Positions 1-7,884 of a DNA stretch of 64,000 bases are shown here, piece after piece. Source of the stretch: Corallococcus sp. EGB (lineage in GTDB: Bacteria > Myxococcota > Myxococcia > Myxococcales > Myxococcaceae); assembly GCF_019968905.1 (NCBI RefSeq), contig NZ_CP079946.1, positions 558,001 through 622,000 on the forward strand. Direction: 5' to 3'. The stretch's first letter is position 1. The number at the start of each line of letters is the position of its first letter. The position numbers were made by a program, and so were the translations under genes. Below the pieces are notes generated by a model. The model worked only from the letters and a program-made list of their open reading frames with translations, was not told the DNA's origin and ran no database searches.

Positions 1-2001
1 CGCGTGGAGACGCTGGTGCAGGAGTACGGCCTCCTGCGCGAGGCCATCCTGGAGGTGCTGGATGCATCCCCCCGGCCGCTCGGCACGGACGAGCTGCGCG
101 GGCTGTGGCGTGCGCTGGACCGCAGCCTGACGGAGGCCGTGGCCCGCTACGTCCACGAGCATGAACAGGCGCTGCGCTCGCGCGAGCTGCGGCTGCAGGA
201 GATCCTCGACCACGCCCCGGCCGCCATCTACGCGAAGGACGCGGGCGGGCGGTACCTGTTCGTCAACCTTCCCTTTGAAGCCATCTCCGGGCACGCGCGC
301 GCGTCGGTGCTGGGGCGCTCGGACCTGGAGCTGTTCCCCCGGGAGACGGCGGAGCGCTTCCGCTACAACGACCGCCGGGTGCTGGCGTCGAGGATGCCGC
401 TCGTCTTCGACGAGGAGGTGCTCCAGCCCGACGGGGCGCACCTCTACCACACGATGAAGTTCCCCCTGCCCGGCGTGGGGGAGGGCCAGTCGTGGGCCCT
501 CTGCGGCGTGTCCACGGACATCACCGCCACGCGCACGCTGCGCCAGGAGCGCGACGAGGCCCGCGAGCAGCTCCAGCGCGTGCTCACCCAATTGCCCGTG
601 GTGCTGTGGGCCTTCGACACGCAGGGCGTCTTCACCCTCTTCGAGGGCGAGGGCGTGACGACCACGACCGTGTCCTCCCAGGGGATGCAGGGGCGCTCCG
701 TATTCGAGGTGTTCCGGGACCGGCGGGACGTGCTGGAGGTCGTCCTGCGCGCGCTGGCCGGGGAGCGGATGTCCACGGAGCTCTACCTCATGGGCGTCTG
801 GTTCGAGGTGCGCCTCCTGCCGGTGGTCGGTCCGGACGGACGGGTGGTGAGCGTGTCGGGCGTGTCGCTGGACATCACCGAGCGGCGCCGCGCGGAGCAG
901 GAGCTGCGGGCGTCGGAGACGCGCTACCGGCTGGCCACCCTGGCCACCCGCGACATCATCTGGGACTGGGACCTGGTGACCGGGGAGATCCACTGGAGCG
1001 AGCTGGCGCCGCGCATCCTCCGGCTGGACACGTCCCGGCCGCTGCCCGTCATGGACATGGCGTGGTGGACCGCCAGCCTGCACCCCGACGAGCGCGAGCG
1101 GGTGACGCGGGAGCTCAGGCAGGCGCTCGACAGCCGTGACGGTCACTGGCTGGCCGAGTACCGGATGCGCCGGGGCGATGGGACCTGGGCCTTCGTCGAG
1201 GACCGGGGCCGCGTGGTGAAGGACCTCCAGGGCCGCCCGGTGCGCATGGTGGGCGCCATGCAGGACGTCACCGACCGGCACGAGGCGGAAGCCGAGGCGA
1301 AGCGCCGCGCCGAGTTCGAACAGCTGCTCATCGGCATCGTCGGCCACGACCTGCGCAACCCCATCTCCGCCATCACCATGGCCGCCACGACGCTGTCGAA
1401 GCGCGAGGACGCCTGCCCGCGCGACCAGAAGGCCGTGGCCCGCATCCTCTCCAGCGCCGACCGCGCGCAGCGCATGCTGCACGACGTGCTGGACTTCACC
1501 CAGGCCCGGTTGGGCGGCGGCATCCCCATGGACCCGCGCGAGGTGGACCTCCTGGACCTGGTGCGCCAGGTGCTGGACGAGGTCCAGCAGGCCCACCCGG
1601 ACCGGCGCCTGGAGGTGGACGGACGGGGCGATGCCCGGCTGTCCTGCGACCCGGACCGCCTGGCCCAGGTCATCACCAACCTGGTGAACAACGCGCTCGC
1701 CTATGGCGACGCCTTCAGCCCGGTGCGCGTGCGCCTGCGCAGCCAGCAGGACACGGTGACGCTCGCGGTGAGGAACCTGGGGCGCCCCATTCCGCCGGAG
1801 CTGATGCCGCGCCTGTTCGAACCGCTCAAGCGGGCGGAGGCCCGCGACGGACACCGCAACGCCCACGGACTGGGGCTGGGGCTCTTCATCGTGAAGCACA
1901 TCGTGGACGCGCATGCCGGGAGGCTGCGCGTGCGCTCCACCCACCAGGATGGCACCACCTTCCTCGTGAGGCTGCCGCGCCGGCCGCCTGCCCGGGAGTG
2001 A
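1..2001 (+). CDS. PAS-domain sensor histidine kinase, 5' partial
   Basis: The reading frame is open to the left edge; a GTG at 4 could be a start, but the frame continues upstream of it, so I treat the gene as probably 5'-truncated. Numbered from that GTG, a helical N-terminal stretch (about 1-60) precedes three PAS-like segments (about 60-180, 190-295 and 300-425), each ending in the usual DIT-type exit motif. A HisKA domain follows, with the H box GHDLRNP (His448), then a HATPase domain with N box VITNLVNNA and G2 box GLGLGLF. The G1 box reads RNLGRPIP instead of DxGxGIP, a divergent form I have seen in other myxobacterial kinases. No transmembrane segment is visible, so it is probably a cytoplasmic sensor. 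No response regulator is adjacent. The family is certain; the signal is unknown. Confidence 0.9.
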   Translation, partial: RVETLVQEYGLLREAILEVLDASPRPLGTDELRGLWRALDRSLTEAVARYVHEHEQALRSRELRLQEILDHAPAAIYAKDAGGRYLFVNLPFEAISGHARASVLGRSDLELFPRETAERFRYNDRRVLASRMPLVFDEEVLQPDGAHLYHTMKFPLPGVGEGQSWALCGVSTDITATRTLRQERDEAREQLQRVLTQLPVVLWAFDTQGVFTLFEGEGVTTTTVSSQGMQGRSVFEVFRDRRDVLEVVLRALAGERMSTELYLMGVWFEVRLLPVVGPDGRVVSVSGVSLDITERRRAEQELRASETRYRLATLATRDIIWDWDLVTGEIHWSELAPRILRLDTSRPLPVMDMAWWTASLHPDERERVTRELRQALDSRDGHWLAEYRMRRGDGTWAFVEDRGRVVKDLQGRPVRMVGAMQDVTDRHEAEAEAKRRAEFEQLLIGIVGHDLRNPISAITMAATTLSKREDACPRDQKAVARILSSADRAQRMLHDVLDFTQARLGGGIPMDPREVDLLDLVRQVLDEVQQAHPDRRLEVDGRGDARLSCDPDRLAQVITNLVNNALAYGDAFSPVRVRLRSQQDTVTLAVRNLGRPIPPELMPRLFEPLKRAEARDGHRNAHGLGLGLFIVKHIVDAHAGRLRVRSTHQDGTTFLVRLPRRPPARE

Positions 2002-2108
2002 GGCGCCGCCTCCCGGGGCGCGCTTGCCCTGGAGGGGCGGCCCGGGTAGCAAAGGGGCTCCGGCGGCGGGGGGCCCCGCCCTTGCCGGAAGGAGAGCGGA
2101 GCGGCGCC

Positions 2109-2930
2109 ATGAACAAGAAGTGGATCCTCGGGCTGGGGCTGGGTGCCGGCGGGCTGCTGCTCGTGGGCGGAGGGCTGGTCGCGACAGGGTACTGGGCGGA
2201 CCGCGCCATGGGCGGCGGCGTGGAGACGCTGATGAACACCCAGGAGCGCGCCCAGAAGGTCGCCGAGCTCAACGCCCGCCATCCCTTCCAGGCGCCTGCC
2301 GCGGGCAAGGTGCTGCGCCTGGACGAGGCGCGGCTGGCGGCCTACCTCGCGGCGCGAGAGGCGACCCTGCCCGCCTACGAGGTGCTGCAGAAGGAGACCC
2401 TGGAGTACGTCCAGGCGCACGGCAGCGAGCTCAACAGCGGGAGCCGCAGCGCCATCCTCAAGGCCGCCGGCGCCTCCCTGCGCATGGTGGGCAAGGCCCA
2501 GTCCGTGCTCCTGCGGAACCTGGAGGCGCAGGGCATGTCCCCCGTGGAGTTCCGCAGCCTCACCACCGTGGTCTACCCGCCGCCCGAGGCGCCGCCGGCC
2601 GCGGGCGCGGCGATGGCGTCCCAGGCGTCGGATCCGTCGGATCCGGCGAACCTCGCGCAGTTGGAGGCCCAGCTCGCCGCCATCACGCCGCAGCTGGAGG
2701 ATCCGAAGCTCACCGAGGCGGAGCGGCTGCAACTGGAGCAGCGCCGCGCCGGGCTGCGCAAGTACATCACCCAGATGGAGCTGGCCTCGGGCAAGGACGT
2801 GAAGGACGCCAACGCGGCGCTCCTGAAGAAGCACGCGGAGCGCATCGCGAAGGCGGCGAACCCCACTTTCGACGACCTGCTCACCCGGCCCCTGGACGCC
2901 GCCGGCACCGCGGGCCTGCCCACGCCCTGA
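2109..2930 (+). CDS. Membrane-anchored hypothetical protein (273 aa)
   Basis: I do not recognise this protein. The ATG at 2109 is chosen because a purine-rich GGAAGGAGAG lies just upstream and the next residues (MNKKW, then a Gly/Leu/Val run to about residue 28) form a single N-terminal membrane segment or uncleaved signal anchor. The rest is hydrophilic, with a basic and acidic helical segment at about 40-130, an Ala/Pro-rich linker at about 155-175 and a final helical region rich in Leu, Glu and Gln. The bulk should therefore lie in the periplasm. It ends 3 bp before the convergent terC-like gene, leaving no room for a separate terminator. It follows the kinase by about 107 bp on the same strand, but nothing links the two functionally. 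Confidence 0.75.
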   Translation: MNKKWILGLGLGAGGLLLVGGGLVATGYWADRAMGGGVETLMNTQERAQKVAELNARHPFQAPAAGKVLRLDEARLAAYLAAREATLPAYEVLQKETLEYVQAHGSELNSGSRSAILKAAGASLRMVGKAQSVLLRNLEAQGMSPVEFRSLTTVVYPPPEAPPAAGAAMASQASDPSDPANLAQLEAQLAAITPQLEDPKLTEAERLQLEQRRAGLRKYITQMELASGKDVKDANAALLKKHAERIAKAANPTFDDLLTRPLDAAGTAGLPTP

Positions 2931-2933
2931 GCG

Positions 2934-3857
2934 TCAGGCCTCCACCTGACGCACGGAGCGCCGGTGGGCGAGGCTCGCGCCCACCGCCGCGCCAATCATC
3001 ACCACGATGATGGCCACGGAGAGCAGCGGCGGGAGGTGCACCCAGGTCTCCGCCACCATCTTCGCGCCCGCGAACGCCAGCACCCCGGCCAGCCCGTAGT
3101 GCAGGTACTTCAGCTGCCCCACCGCCCCGGCGATGACCAGGTACAGCGCGCGCAGCCCCAGGATGGCGAAGGCGTTGGAGCTGTAGAGGATGAACGTGTC
3201 GGTGGTGACGGAGAACGCCGCCGGCACCGAGTCCACCGCGAACAGGATGTCCGTCACCTCCAGGCCCACCAGCGCCACCAGCAGCGGCGTGGCCATCCTG
3301 CGGCCGCGGTGCTTCACCAGGAAGCGGGGCCCCTCCACCTGGTCCGCCACCGGCAGCCGCTCCGCCAGCCACCCCACGACGCGGCTGTCCTCCTGCTTCG
3401 ACGGGTCCTCGCGCAGCACGCGCCACGCGGTGACGAGCAGGATGGCGCCGAAGACGTAGGACACCCAGCCCCAGCGCTGCAGCGCCGCCGCGCCCACGAA
3501 GATGAACAGGGCCCGGAACACCAGCGCGCCGAAGATGCCCAGGAAGAGCACCTCGTGCTGGTAGCGCTGGGGCACGCTCAGGCTCCTGAAGATGACGAGG
3601 AAGACGAAGACGTTGTCCAGGCTGAGGCTCTTCTCGATGAGCCACGCCGCCAGGTACTCGTGGCCCTTGTCGCTGCCCAGCGTCACCCACACGAAGCCGC
3701 AGAAGGCCAGCCCCAGCCCCACCCACGCCAGGCTCCACAGGATGGCCGCGCGGCGCGACTGCCCCCGCCCGCCCCGGTGCGCCAGCAGGTCCACCACCAG
3801 CAGCGCCAGGAGCAGCGCCCAGAAGACAACCCAGGCCCAGGAAGGGGTGCTTTGCAT
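2934..3857 (-). CDS. TerC/Alx-family integral membrane protein
   Basis: This 307-residue, strongly hydrophobic protein has about eight to nine predicted membrane segments. It carries the two acidic family motifs, SLSLDNVFVFLV near residue 75 and ILFAVDSVPAAFSVT near 205; the membrane Asp residues are thought to bind a divalent metal. TerC/Alx proteins are linked to tellurite resistance, Mn2+ export and metal loading of exported proteins; which applies here cannot be told from sequence. The ATG at 3857 has GGAGGGGTC directly upstream. No other ter genes are nearby, so a stand-alone Alx-type role (Mn2+ homeostasis) is more likely than a ter operon function. I looked for a yybP-ykoY manganese riboswitch in the 196 bp upstream and could not identify one by eye. 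Confidence 0.92.
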   Translation of the reverse strand: MQSTPSWAWVVFWALLLALLVVDLLAHRGGRGQSRRAAILWSLAWVGLGLAFCGFVWVTLGSDKGHEYLAAWLIEKSLSLDNVFVFLVIFRSLSVPQRYQHEVLFLGIFGALVFRALFIFVGAAALQRWGWVSYVFGAILLVTAWRVLREDPSKQEDSRVVGWLAERLPVADQVEGPRFLVKHRGRRMATPLLVALVGLEVTDILFAVDSVPAAFSVTTDTFILYSSNAFAILGLRALYLVIAGAVGQLKYLHYGLAGVLAFAGAKMVAETWVHLPPLLSVAIIVVMIGAAVGASLAHRRSVRQVEA

Positions 3858-4053
3858 GACCCCTCCAACCTAGGCATCTCCCCGACTTCCGCTCGAGGAA
3901 AGGGTTCGCGCGGAGTCAAATCCTACCCATATCCCCCGTCCTGGCCCCGGCGTCCGGGAGGCGGGCGAGCGTTGTCCTCTTCCGCGCTCAGGATGTGATA
4001 CTTCCCTGGAAGCCCAGGAACCTCACGGTTTTCAACACTCCAAAGGCGGTGCG

Positions 4054-4461
4054 ATGAACACGGTCATCTTCGCTTGTACGCACAACGCGGGTCGCTCGCA
4101 GATCGCGGCGGCCTTCTTCAACCTGCTGGCGGACCCAGCGAAGGCGCGCGCCATCTCCGCGGGGACGCAGCCGGCCGAGCGTCTGCATCCCGAGGTGCTC
4201 GCCACCATGAAGGAGATGGGCGTGGACCTGGGCGACGCGAAGCCGCAGCGGCTGACGCCGGAGCTGGCCAGGACCGCGCAGATCCTGGTGACGCTGGGCG
4301 GCCTGCCGGACGCGCCGGTGGTGGCGGACCAGAAGCGCGAGGACTGGCCCATGGAGGACACGGTGGGCAAGTCCGCGGCGGACGTGGAGAAGATCCGCGA
4401 CACGACGGCCGCCATGGTGTCGGACTTCGTGAACCGCCACGGTTGGGAGCGCCCGCAGTAG
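4054..4461 (+). CDS. Low-molecular-weight phosphatase / arsenate-reductase-like protein
   Basis: A 135-residue protein with the P-loop CTHNAGRS (Cys8, Arg14) of the low-molecular-weight tyrosine phosphatase fold and the downstream DWPMED segment, closest to the thioredoxin-coupled arsenate reductase branch. In that branch two further cysteines relay the disulfide. Here the matching stretch reads TLGGLPDAPVV and has no cysteine; Cys8 is the only one in the protein. It therefore cannot use the classical three-Cys relay and may use a low-molecular-weight thiol or act as a phosphatase. Start: ATG at 4054, about 25 bp after a low-GC stretch that could hold the promoter. It is divergent from terC, and no ars operon genes are nearby. 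Confidence 0.85.
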   Translation: MNTVIFACTHNAGRSQIAAAFFNLLADPAKARAISAGTQPAERLHPEVLATMKEMGVDLGDAKPQRLTPELARTAQILVTLGGLPDAPVVADQKREDWPMEDTVGKSAADVEKIRDTTAAMVSDFVNRHGWERPQ

Positions 4462-4503
4462 TCCGGGTGCTGAAGGGAGGACCTTCCAGCGCGTGACCGT
4501 GGG

Positions 4504-4530
4504 TGTCCGGGCCCGCAAGCAGGGCGGACA
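4504..4530 (+). terminator. Hairpin downstream of the arsenate-reductase-like gene
   Basis: TGTCCG (4504-4509) pairs with CGGACA (4525-4530). The stem continues with CCC (4512-4514) against GGG (4522-4524) after a two-base bulge, leaving a short loop. It lies 43 bp past the stop codon of the upstream gene. There is no T tract, which is common in GC-rich genomes, so the termination role is inferred. Confidence 0.45.
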
Positions 4531-4559
4531 GACGGACGCGCGAGGAAGGAAGGCGAAGG

Positions 4560-4580
4560 CCGCGACGCCCGGCGTCGCGG
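4560..4580. repeat. Perfect 10-1-10 palindrome upstream of the yfa operon
   Basis: CCGCGACGCC (4560-4569) and GGCGTCGCGG (4571-4580) are perfect reverse complements around a single central base. It sits between a terminator-like hairpin and a second inverted repeat nearer the operon. It could be a second terminator stem, a regulator site or a dispersed palindromic repeat; a genome-wide search would separate these. Confidence 0.5.
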
Positions 4581-4648
4581 TGGGGGGGGCTTCCCGGGCA
4601 GGGGCGGTGGGCAGGTGGCTTGAAAGAAGTGGGAGCTTGCCGCACGCT

Positions 4649-4666
4649 GTGTCCCCTCGCGGACAC
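4649..4666. promoter_or_regulatory. Perfect 6-6-6 inverted repeat before the yfaP-like gene
   Basis: GTGTCC (4649-4654) and GGACAC (4661-4666) flank a six-base spacer, and the repeat ends 39 bp before the ATG at 4706. Position and symmetry would suit an operator or a leader hairpin for the five-gene operon. I could not assign clear -35 and -10 boxes nearby, so the role is a guess. Confidence 0.3.
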
Positions 4667-4705
4667 TCGGTTCGCGCACCCCACCCCCAGGTTCCAGGCT
4701 CCACG

Positions 4706-5608
4706 ATGCTCTCCGTCCTTCTCGCCGGGCTGCTGACGCAGACGGCGCCGCCGGTCTCCGCCCGCCAGCAGGGCGTGCCCATTGGCCGGGGCGACACGGT
4801 TCCCAAGGTGGTGTTGAGCGCGCCGTCCGGCGGGTGGACGGTGGACCGGATGCTCCAGATTGAAGGCACGGTGAGCGACCCCACGGTGGACCCTGTGGTC
4901 GTGTCCATCAACGGCGACCGCTACCTGATGCGCACGCAAGGGGGGCGCTTCAGCCGCAAGTTCCCGGCGGCCAGCGGGAAGAACGTCGTGACGGTGATGG
5001 CCACCAACAAGGGCGGCACGGCGCGCGCGCAGGCGACGAGCTACGCGCAGGTGCCTCCGGTGCCGCTCAAGGCCATCCTCACGAGCGACACGGACGGCGT
5101 CTACACGGACCTGCACATCTACGAGCCCACGGACGCGAGCAGCGCGGGTGACACGCTGGACGTGACAACCATGGCTCACGTGTACTGGGCGAACACGGAG
5201 AGCCCGTCCGGCGGCACGTTCTTCCTCAACGAGCAGGGCGGCGACTTCGACCAGCCGGCGTACGGCCCGTACCTCTACATCCACCGCGCGCCGCCGAAGG
5301 GCGTGTACCTGGTGGCGACGAACTACTGGCCCAGCGGCGACAAGGCGCACACGGTGGCCACGCTCAACCTGGCGCTCTTCGAGGGCACCCCGGGCGAAAT
5401 CCGCCGCCGCGTGCGCATCCCGCTGGCGACGCCGGGCACGACGCGCGTGCTCGCGTGGGTGAACATCCTGGGGGACGGGCAGGCGGAGGTGTACGTGCCG
5501 TCCGCGGACCCCAAGCCGAAGGGGAAGGGCTGGCCCACGAACCTGGAGGAGGCGCTCAAGGAGCTCCAGAAGAATGGCGACAGCGGCGGGGGAGACGACG
5601 GTTACTGA
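4706..5608 (+). CDS. yfaP: YfaP-like secreted protein (DUF2135), first gene of the alpha-2-macroglobulin operon
   Basis: This 300-residue protein begins with a short hydrophobic signal sequence (MLSVLLAGLLTQTAPPVSA, about residues 1-19) and should be periplasmic. An Ig-like segment at about 40-110 (DPVVVSINGDRY and NVVTVMATN) is followed by a DUF2135-like region with the acidic DTDGVYTDLHIYEP stretch, as in YfaP; such Asp-rich loops could bind metal. The ATG at 4706 is preferred over upstream in-frame starts because it alone gives a signal peptide at the N terminus. The next gene begins 30 bp downstream, and all five yfa-type genes lie on this strand with gaps of 30 bp or less or with overlaps. 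Its molecular role is unknown; context suggests it assists the macroglobulin. Confidence 0.85.
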   Translation: MLSVLLAGLLTQTAPPVSARQQGVPIGRGDTVPKVVLSAPSGGWTVDRMLQIEGTVSDPTVDPVVVSINGDRYLMRTQGGRFSRKFPAASGKNVVTVMATNKGGTARAQATSYAQVPPVPLKAILTSDTDGVYTDLHIYEPTDASSAGDTLDVTTMAHVYWANTESPSGGTFFLNEQGGDFDQPAYGPYLYIHRAPPKGVYLVATNYWPSGDKAHTVATLNLALFEGTPGEIRRRVRIPLATPGTTRVLAWVNILGDGQAEVYVPSADPKPKGKGWPTNLEEALKELQKNGDSGGGDDGY

Positions 5609-5638
5609 AGCGGCCGGCGCTCCCGGCTCGGCTCCGCC

Positions 5639-6277
5639 ATGCGCGTCCTGATGCTCACGTTGTTGCTGCACGCCGCGCCCGCGCCCTCCGGGACGGCCCC
5701 CGTGTCCGCGCGTGAAGGCGCGGTCATCGCACCGGAGCCCGTCGCCGCCGAGACGCGCGCGCGGCTGCTCCGACGCGAGGTCGCGCAGGTGGCGCTCGCG
5801 CAGGTGAAGGCCCCGGACGCGGCGTGGCAGCCCGCGCAGCGCGACTGCGCGGGCCTCATCCGCTACGCGTACCGCACGGCGTACCGGCGCGTGGCCGCCG
5901 AGCGGCTCGCATCTCCGCTGTGGAAGGACACGCGCGGCAGCCCCTCCGACTTCGCGGACGCGGAGACGCTGCTGACGCGCAGCTTCGCGCCGCTGGGCCG
6001 GGGCGTGGAGGCGCGCGAACAGCTTCGCACCGGGGACGTGGTGGCCTTCCGCCAGGAGCACGACGACGGCCCCGTCTTCCACCTGATGCTCGTGGTGCGC
6101 CCGGAGGACCGGGCCCACGCGCCCGCGCGCGTCGTCTACCACCCCGGTGAGGCCGGCGCGCGGGTGCGCACCGGCATCCTGGATTCGCTCGCCACCGAGG
6201 CGCCGCTGGAGTGGCGCCCCGTGCCGGCCAACGCCGCCTTCCTCGGCTTCTTCCGCTTCAAGGAGTGGATGTCATGA
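5639..6277 (+). CDS. yfaT: YfaT-like protein (DUF1175) with an NlpC/P60-like Cys-His pair
   Basis: A 212-residue protein whose first 13 or so residues are hydrophobic and probably form a short signal sequence. The diagnostic region is RDCAGLIRYAYR with Cys70, followed by RTGDVVAFR (about 130-138) and VFHLMLVV with His148. This Cys...GDVV...His arrangement is that of NlpC/P60 and CHAP cysteine hydrolases, which cut peptidoglycan stem peptides or related amide bonds. The length is close to that of E. coli YfaT. Hydrolase activity is my inference from the motif; DUF1175 has no proven activity that I know of. Its stop overlaps the next start as ATGA, so translation is probably coupled. Confidence 0.85.
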   Translation: MRVLMLTLLLHAAPAPSGTAPVSAREGAVIAPEPVAAETRARLLRREVAQVALAQVKAPDAAWQPAQRDCAGLIRYAYRTAYRRVAAERLASPLWKDTRGSPSDFADAETLLTRSFAPLGRGVEAREQLRTGDVVAFRQEHDDGPVFHLMLVVRPEDRAHAPARVVYHPGEAGARVRTGILDSLATEAPLEWRPVPANAAFLGFFRFKEWMS

Positions 6278-7884
6278 CGTCTCCCGTGAGCCCGCCGCCC
6301 CCCGCTGGAGGCGGAGGCAAGGGCCCCTCGTCCGCCGTGCGCATCGCGCTCATCGGCGCCCTCGTCGTGGGGGTGGGCGTGGGGGCCTTCGTCATCGGCC
6401 GCAGGAGCGGCGGCTCGGGCAGCTCCGGCCCCGCCTTCTCGTCCGGTGAGCCCAAGGGCCCGCCGTCCGCGGGCGCCTCCGTGGAGGGCATGCCGGAGGT
6501 GCCCTCCGAGCCCACGAAGATGGAGGTGCCCGGCGCGTCGGCCACGCCCGCCGTCTGGGTGGACGTGCACTCGCCCGCGAAGGTGCGCGACGCGCTGGCG
6601 CGCAACGCGTGGCTGAAGTCTCAGTGGGACAAGCCCCTGGGCCAGGGCTTCACGGGCGGCTGGGCCGCGTTCCTGGGCTCCACCGGCACCGACCTCAAGG
6701 CGTCCTTCAAGGGCGCGGTGCTGGACGTCATCGCCGGGCCGCTCCTGGACACGCCCTTCCGCACGGTGTGGTTCACCGGCGACGCGCGCGTGGGCACGCC
6801 CGCCCTCCTCGTCCCCCAGGCGAGCAAGGCGTCGCGGGCGGCGTGGGATGCGCTGGACGCCGTGGCGAAGCGCGGGGAGATGGTCGCGGACAGCTGCCCC
6901 GGCAACGCGGAGGGTAGGGTGCAGGTGCCGGACGGCGGCTTCCACCTGTCGCGCTGGCTCGTCGCCGAGCAGACGGTGTGGGCGGCGCGCACGGCGGACC
7001 GGCTGGTGCTCTCGCGGCACCCGGTGGTGGTGCTCCAGGCGCTGTGCGGCCCGCTGCCGGAGCTGGACGCGGAGGACGGCGTGGACGTGGAGGTGGGCTT
7101 CGACGCCAACGCCTACGGCCGCGAGGCGCAGCTCTTCACCCACGTGTTGGGCCTGGGCGAAGACACGCGGCTGCAGCTGGCCGTGGACGGTGACCGGCTG
7201 GTAGCGAAGGGCATCGCCGGGAAGCTCCGGCCGGACGCGAGCGCCGCCGACGGCAAGCCCCTGTCCGACGACCTGCTGAAGCTCGTGCCCGAGGACACGC
7301 CGGTGCTGTTCGCGTTCCAGCTCACGCTGCCGGAGTCGCTGGAGCCCGCGCAGCTCAAGGCCTTCTGGAAGAAGGAAGGCCCGCCGCGCACGCGCACGCG
7401 TCAGGTGGCCCTGGTGTGGACGCCGCGCGGCAGCACGTCGCTGGAGCCGGAGCTGGCGCTCCTGTGGGGTGATGAGAAGGACGCGGAGGGACTCTCCGCG
7501 CTGTTCTCCGGCGGCGCGCGGACGCTGGTGCGCTCCACGCTGTGCAAGCACGTGGTGCTGGCCACGAGCCAGGCGGAGGTGGAGCGGCTCCAGAAGGCGT
7601 GCGACGGCCGCGCGCCCAACATGCTCAACGCCGCGGGCCCGGTGGTGACGGGGCTGCGCGCGCCCTCCACGGTGGTGCTGGGCGTCAACATGGGGCGGCT
7701 GTTCAGCGGGCTCGCCATGGACGGCTACACGTCCGAGGCGCGCGTGGACCGCTCGTCGCCCCTGCCCAAGGCGGCGCCCCCTGAAATCGAAGCAGCCCGC
7801 CGCGACCTGGAGGCCCTGCCGTACCTGGGCTTCCGCGGCCGCGCGCAGGGCGACGTCATGCTGTCGGAAGGGTTCGGGACATGA
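6274..7884 (+). CDS. yfaA: YfaA-like membrane-anchored protein (DUF2138)
   Basis: A 536-residue protein starting at the ATG that overlaps the yfaT stop. After a Pro/Gly-rich cytoplasmic tip (about 1-20) a single membrane span, roughly residues 22-43 (VRIALIGALVVGVGVGAFVI), leads to a Gly/Ser-rich linker and a long periplasmic body. The body has no catalytic motif that I recognise. It fits the YfaA family (DUF2138) in position, size and single N-terminal anchor. In the related Pseudomonas mag system several small partners hold the macroglobulin at the inner membrane; a tethering or regulatory role is a reasonable inference. The last bases overlap the next gene (7881-7884, ATGA). Confidence 0.82.
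   Translation: MTSPVSPPPPAGGGGKGPSSAVRIALIGALVVGVGVGAFVIGRRSGGSGSSGPAFSSGEPKGPPSAGASVEGMPEVPSEPTKMEVPGASATPAVWVDVHSPAKVRDALARNAWLKSQWDKPLGQGFTGGWAAFLGSTGTDLKASFKGAVLDVIAGPLLDTPFRTVWFTGDARVGTPALLVPQASKASRAAWDALDAVAKRGEMVADSCPGNAEGRVQVPDGGFHLSRWLVAEQTVWAARTADRLVLSRHPVVVLQALCGPLPELDAEDGVDVEVGFDANAYGREAQLFTHVLGLGEDTRLQLAVDGDRLVAKGIAGKLRPDASAADGKPLSDDLLKLVPEDTPVLFAFQLTLPESLEPAQLKAFWKKEGPPRTRTRQVALVWTPRGSTSLEPELALLWGDEKDAEGLSALFSGGARTLVRSTLCKHVVLATSQAEVERLQKACDGRAPNMLNAAGPVVTGLRAPSTVVLGVNMGRLFSGLAMDGYTSEARVDRSSPLPKAAPPEIEAARRDLEALPYLGFRGRAQGDVMLSEGFGT

Noticed and set aside
3858..4053. Manganese riboswitch (yybP-ykoY) ahead of the TerC-family gene
   Set aside because: Only a GGGGAGA-like fragment is present; the conserved helices and loops could not be traced.
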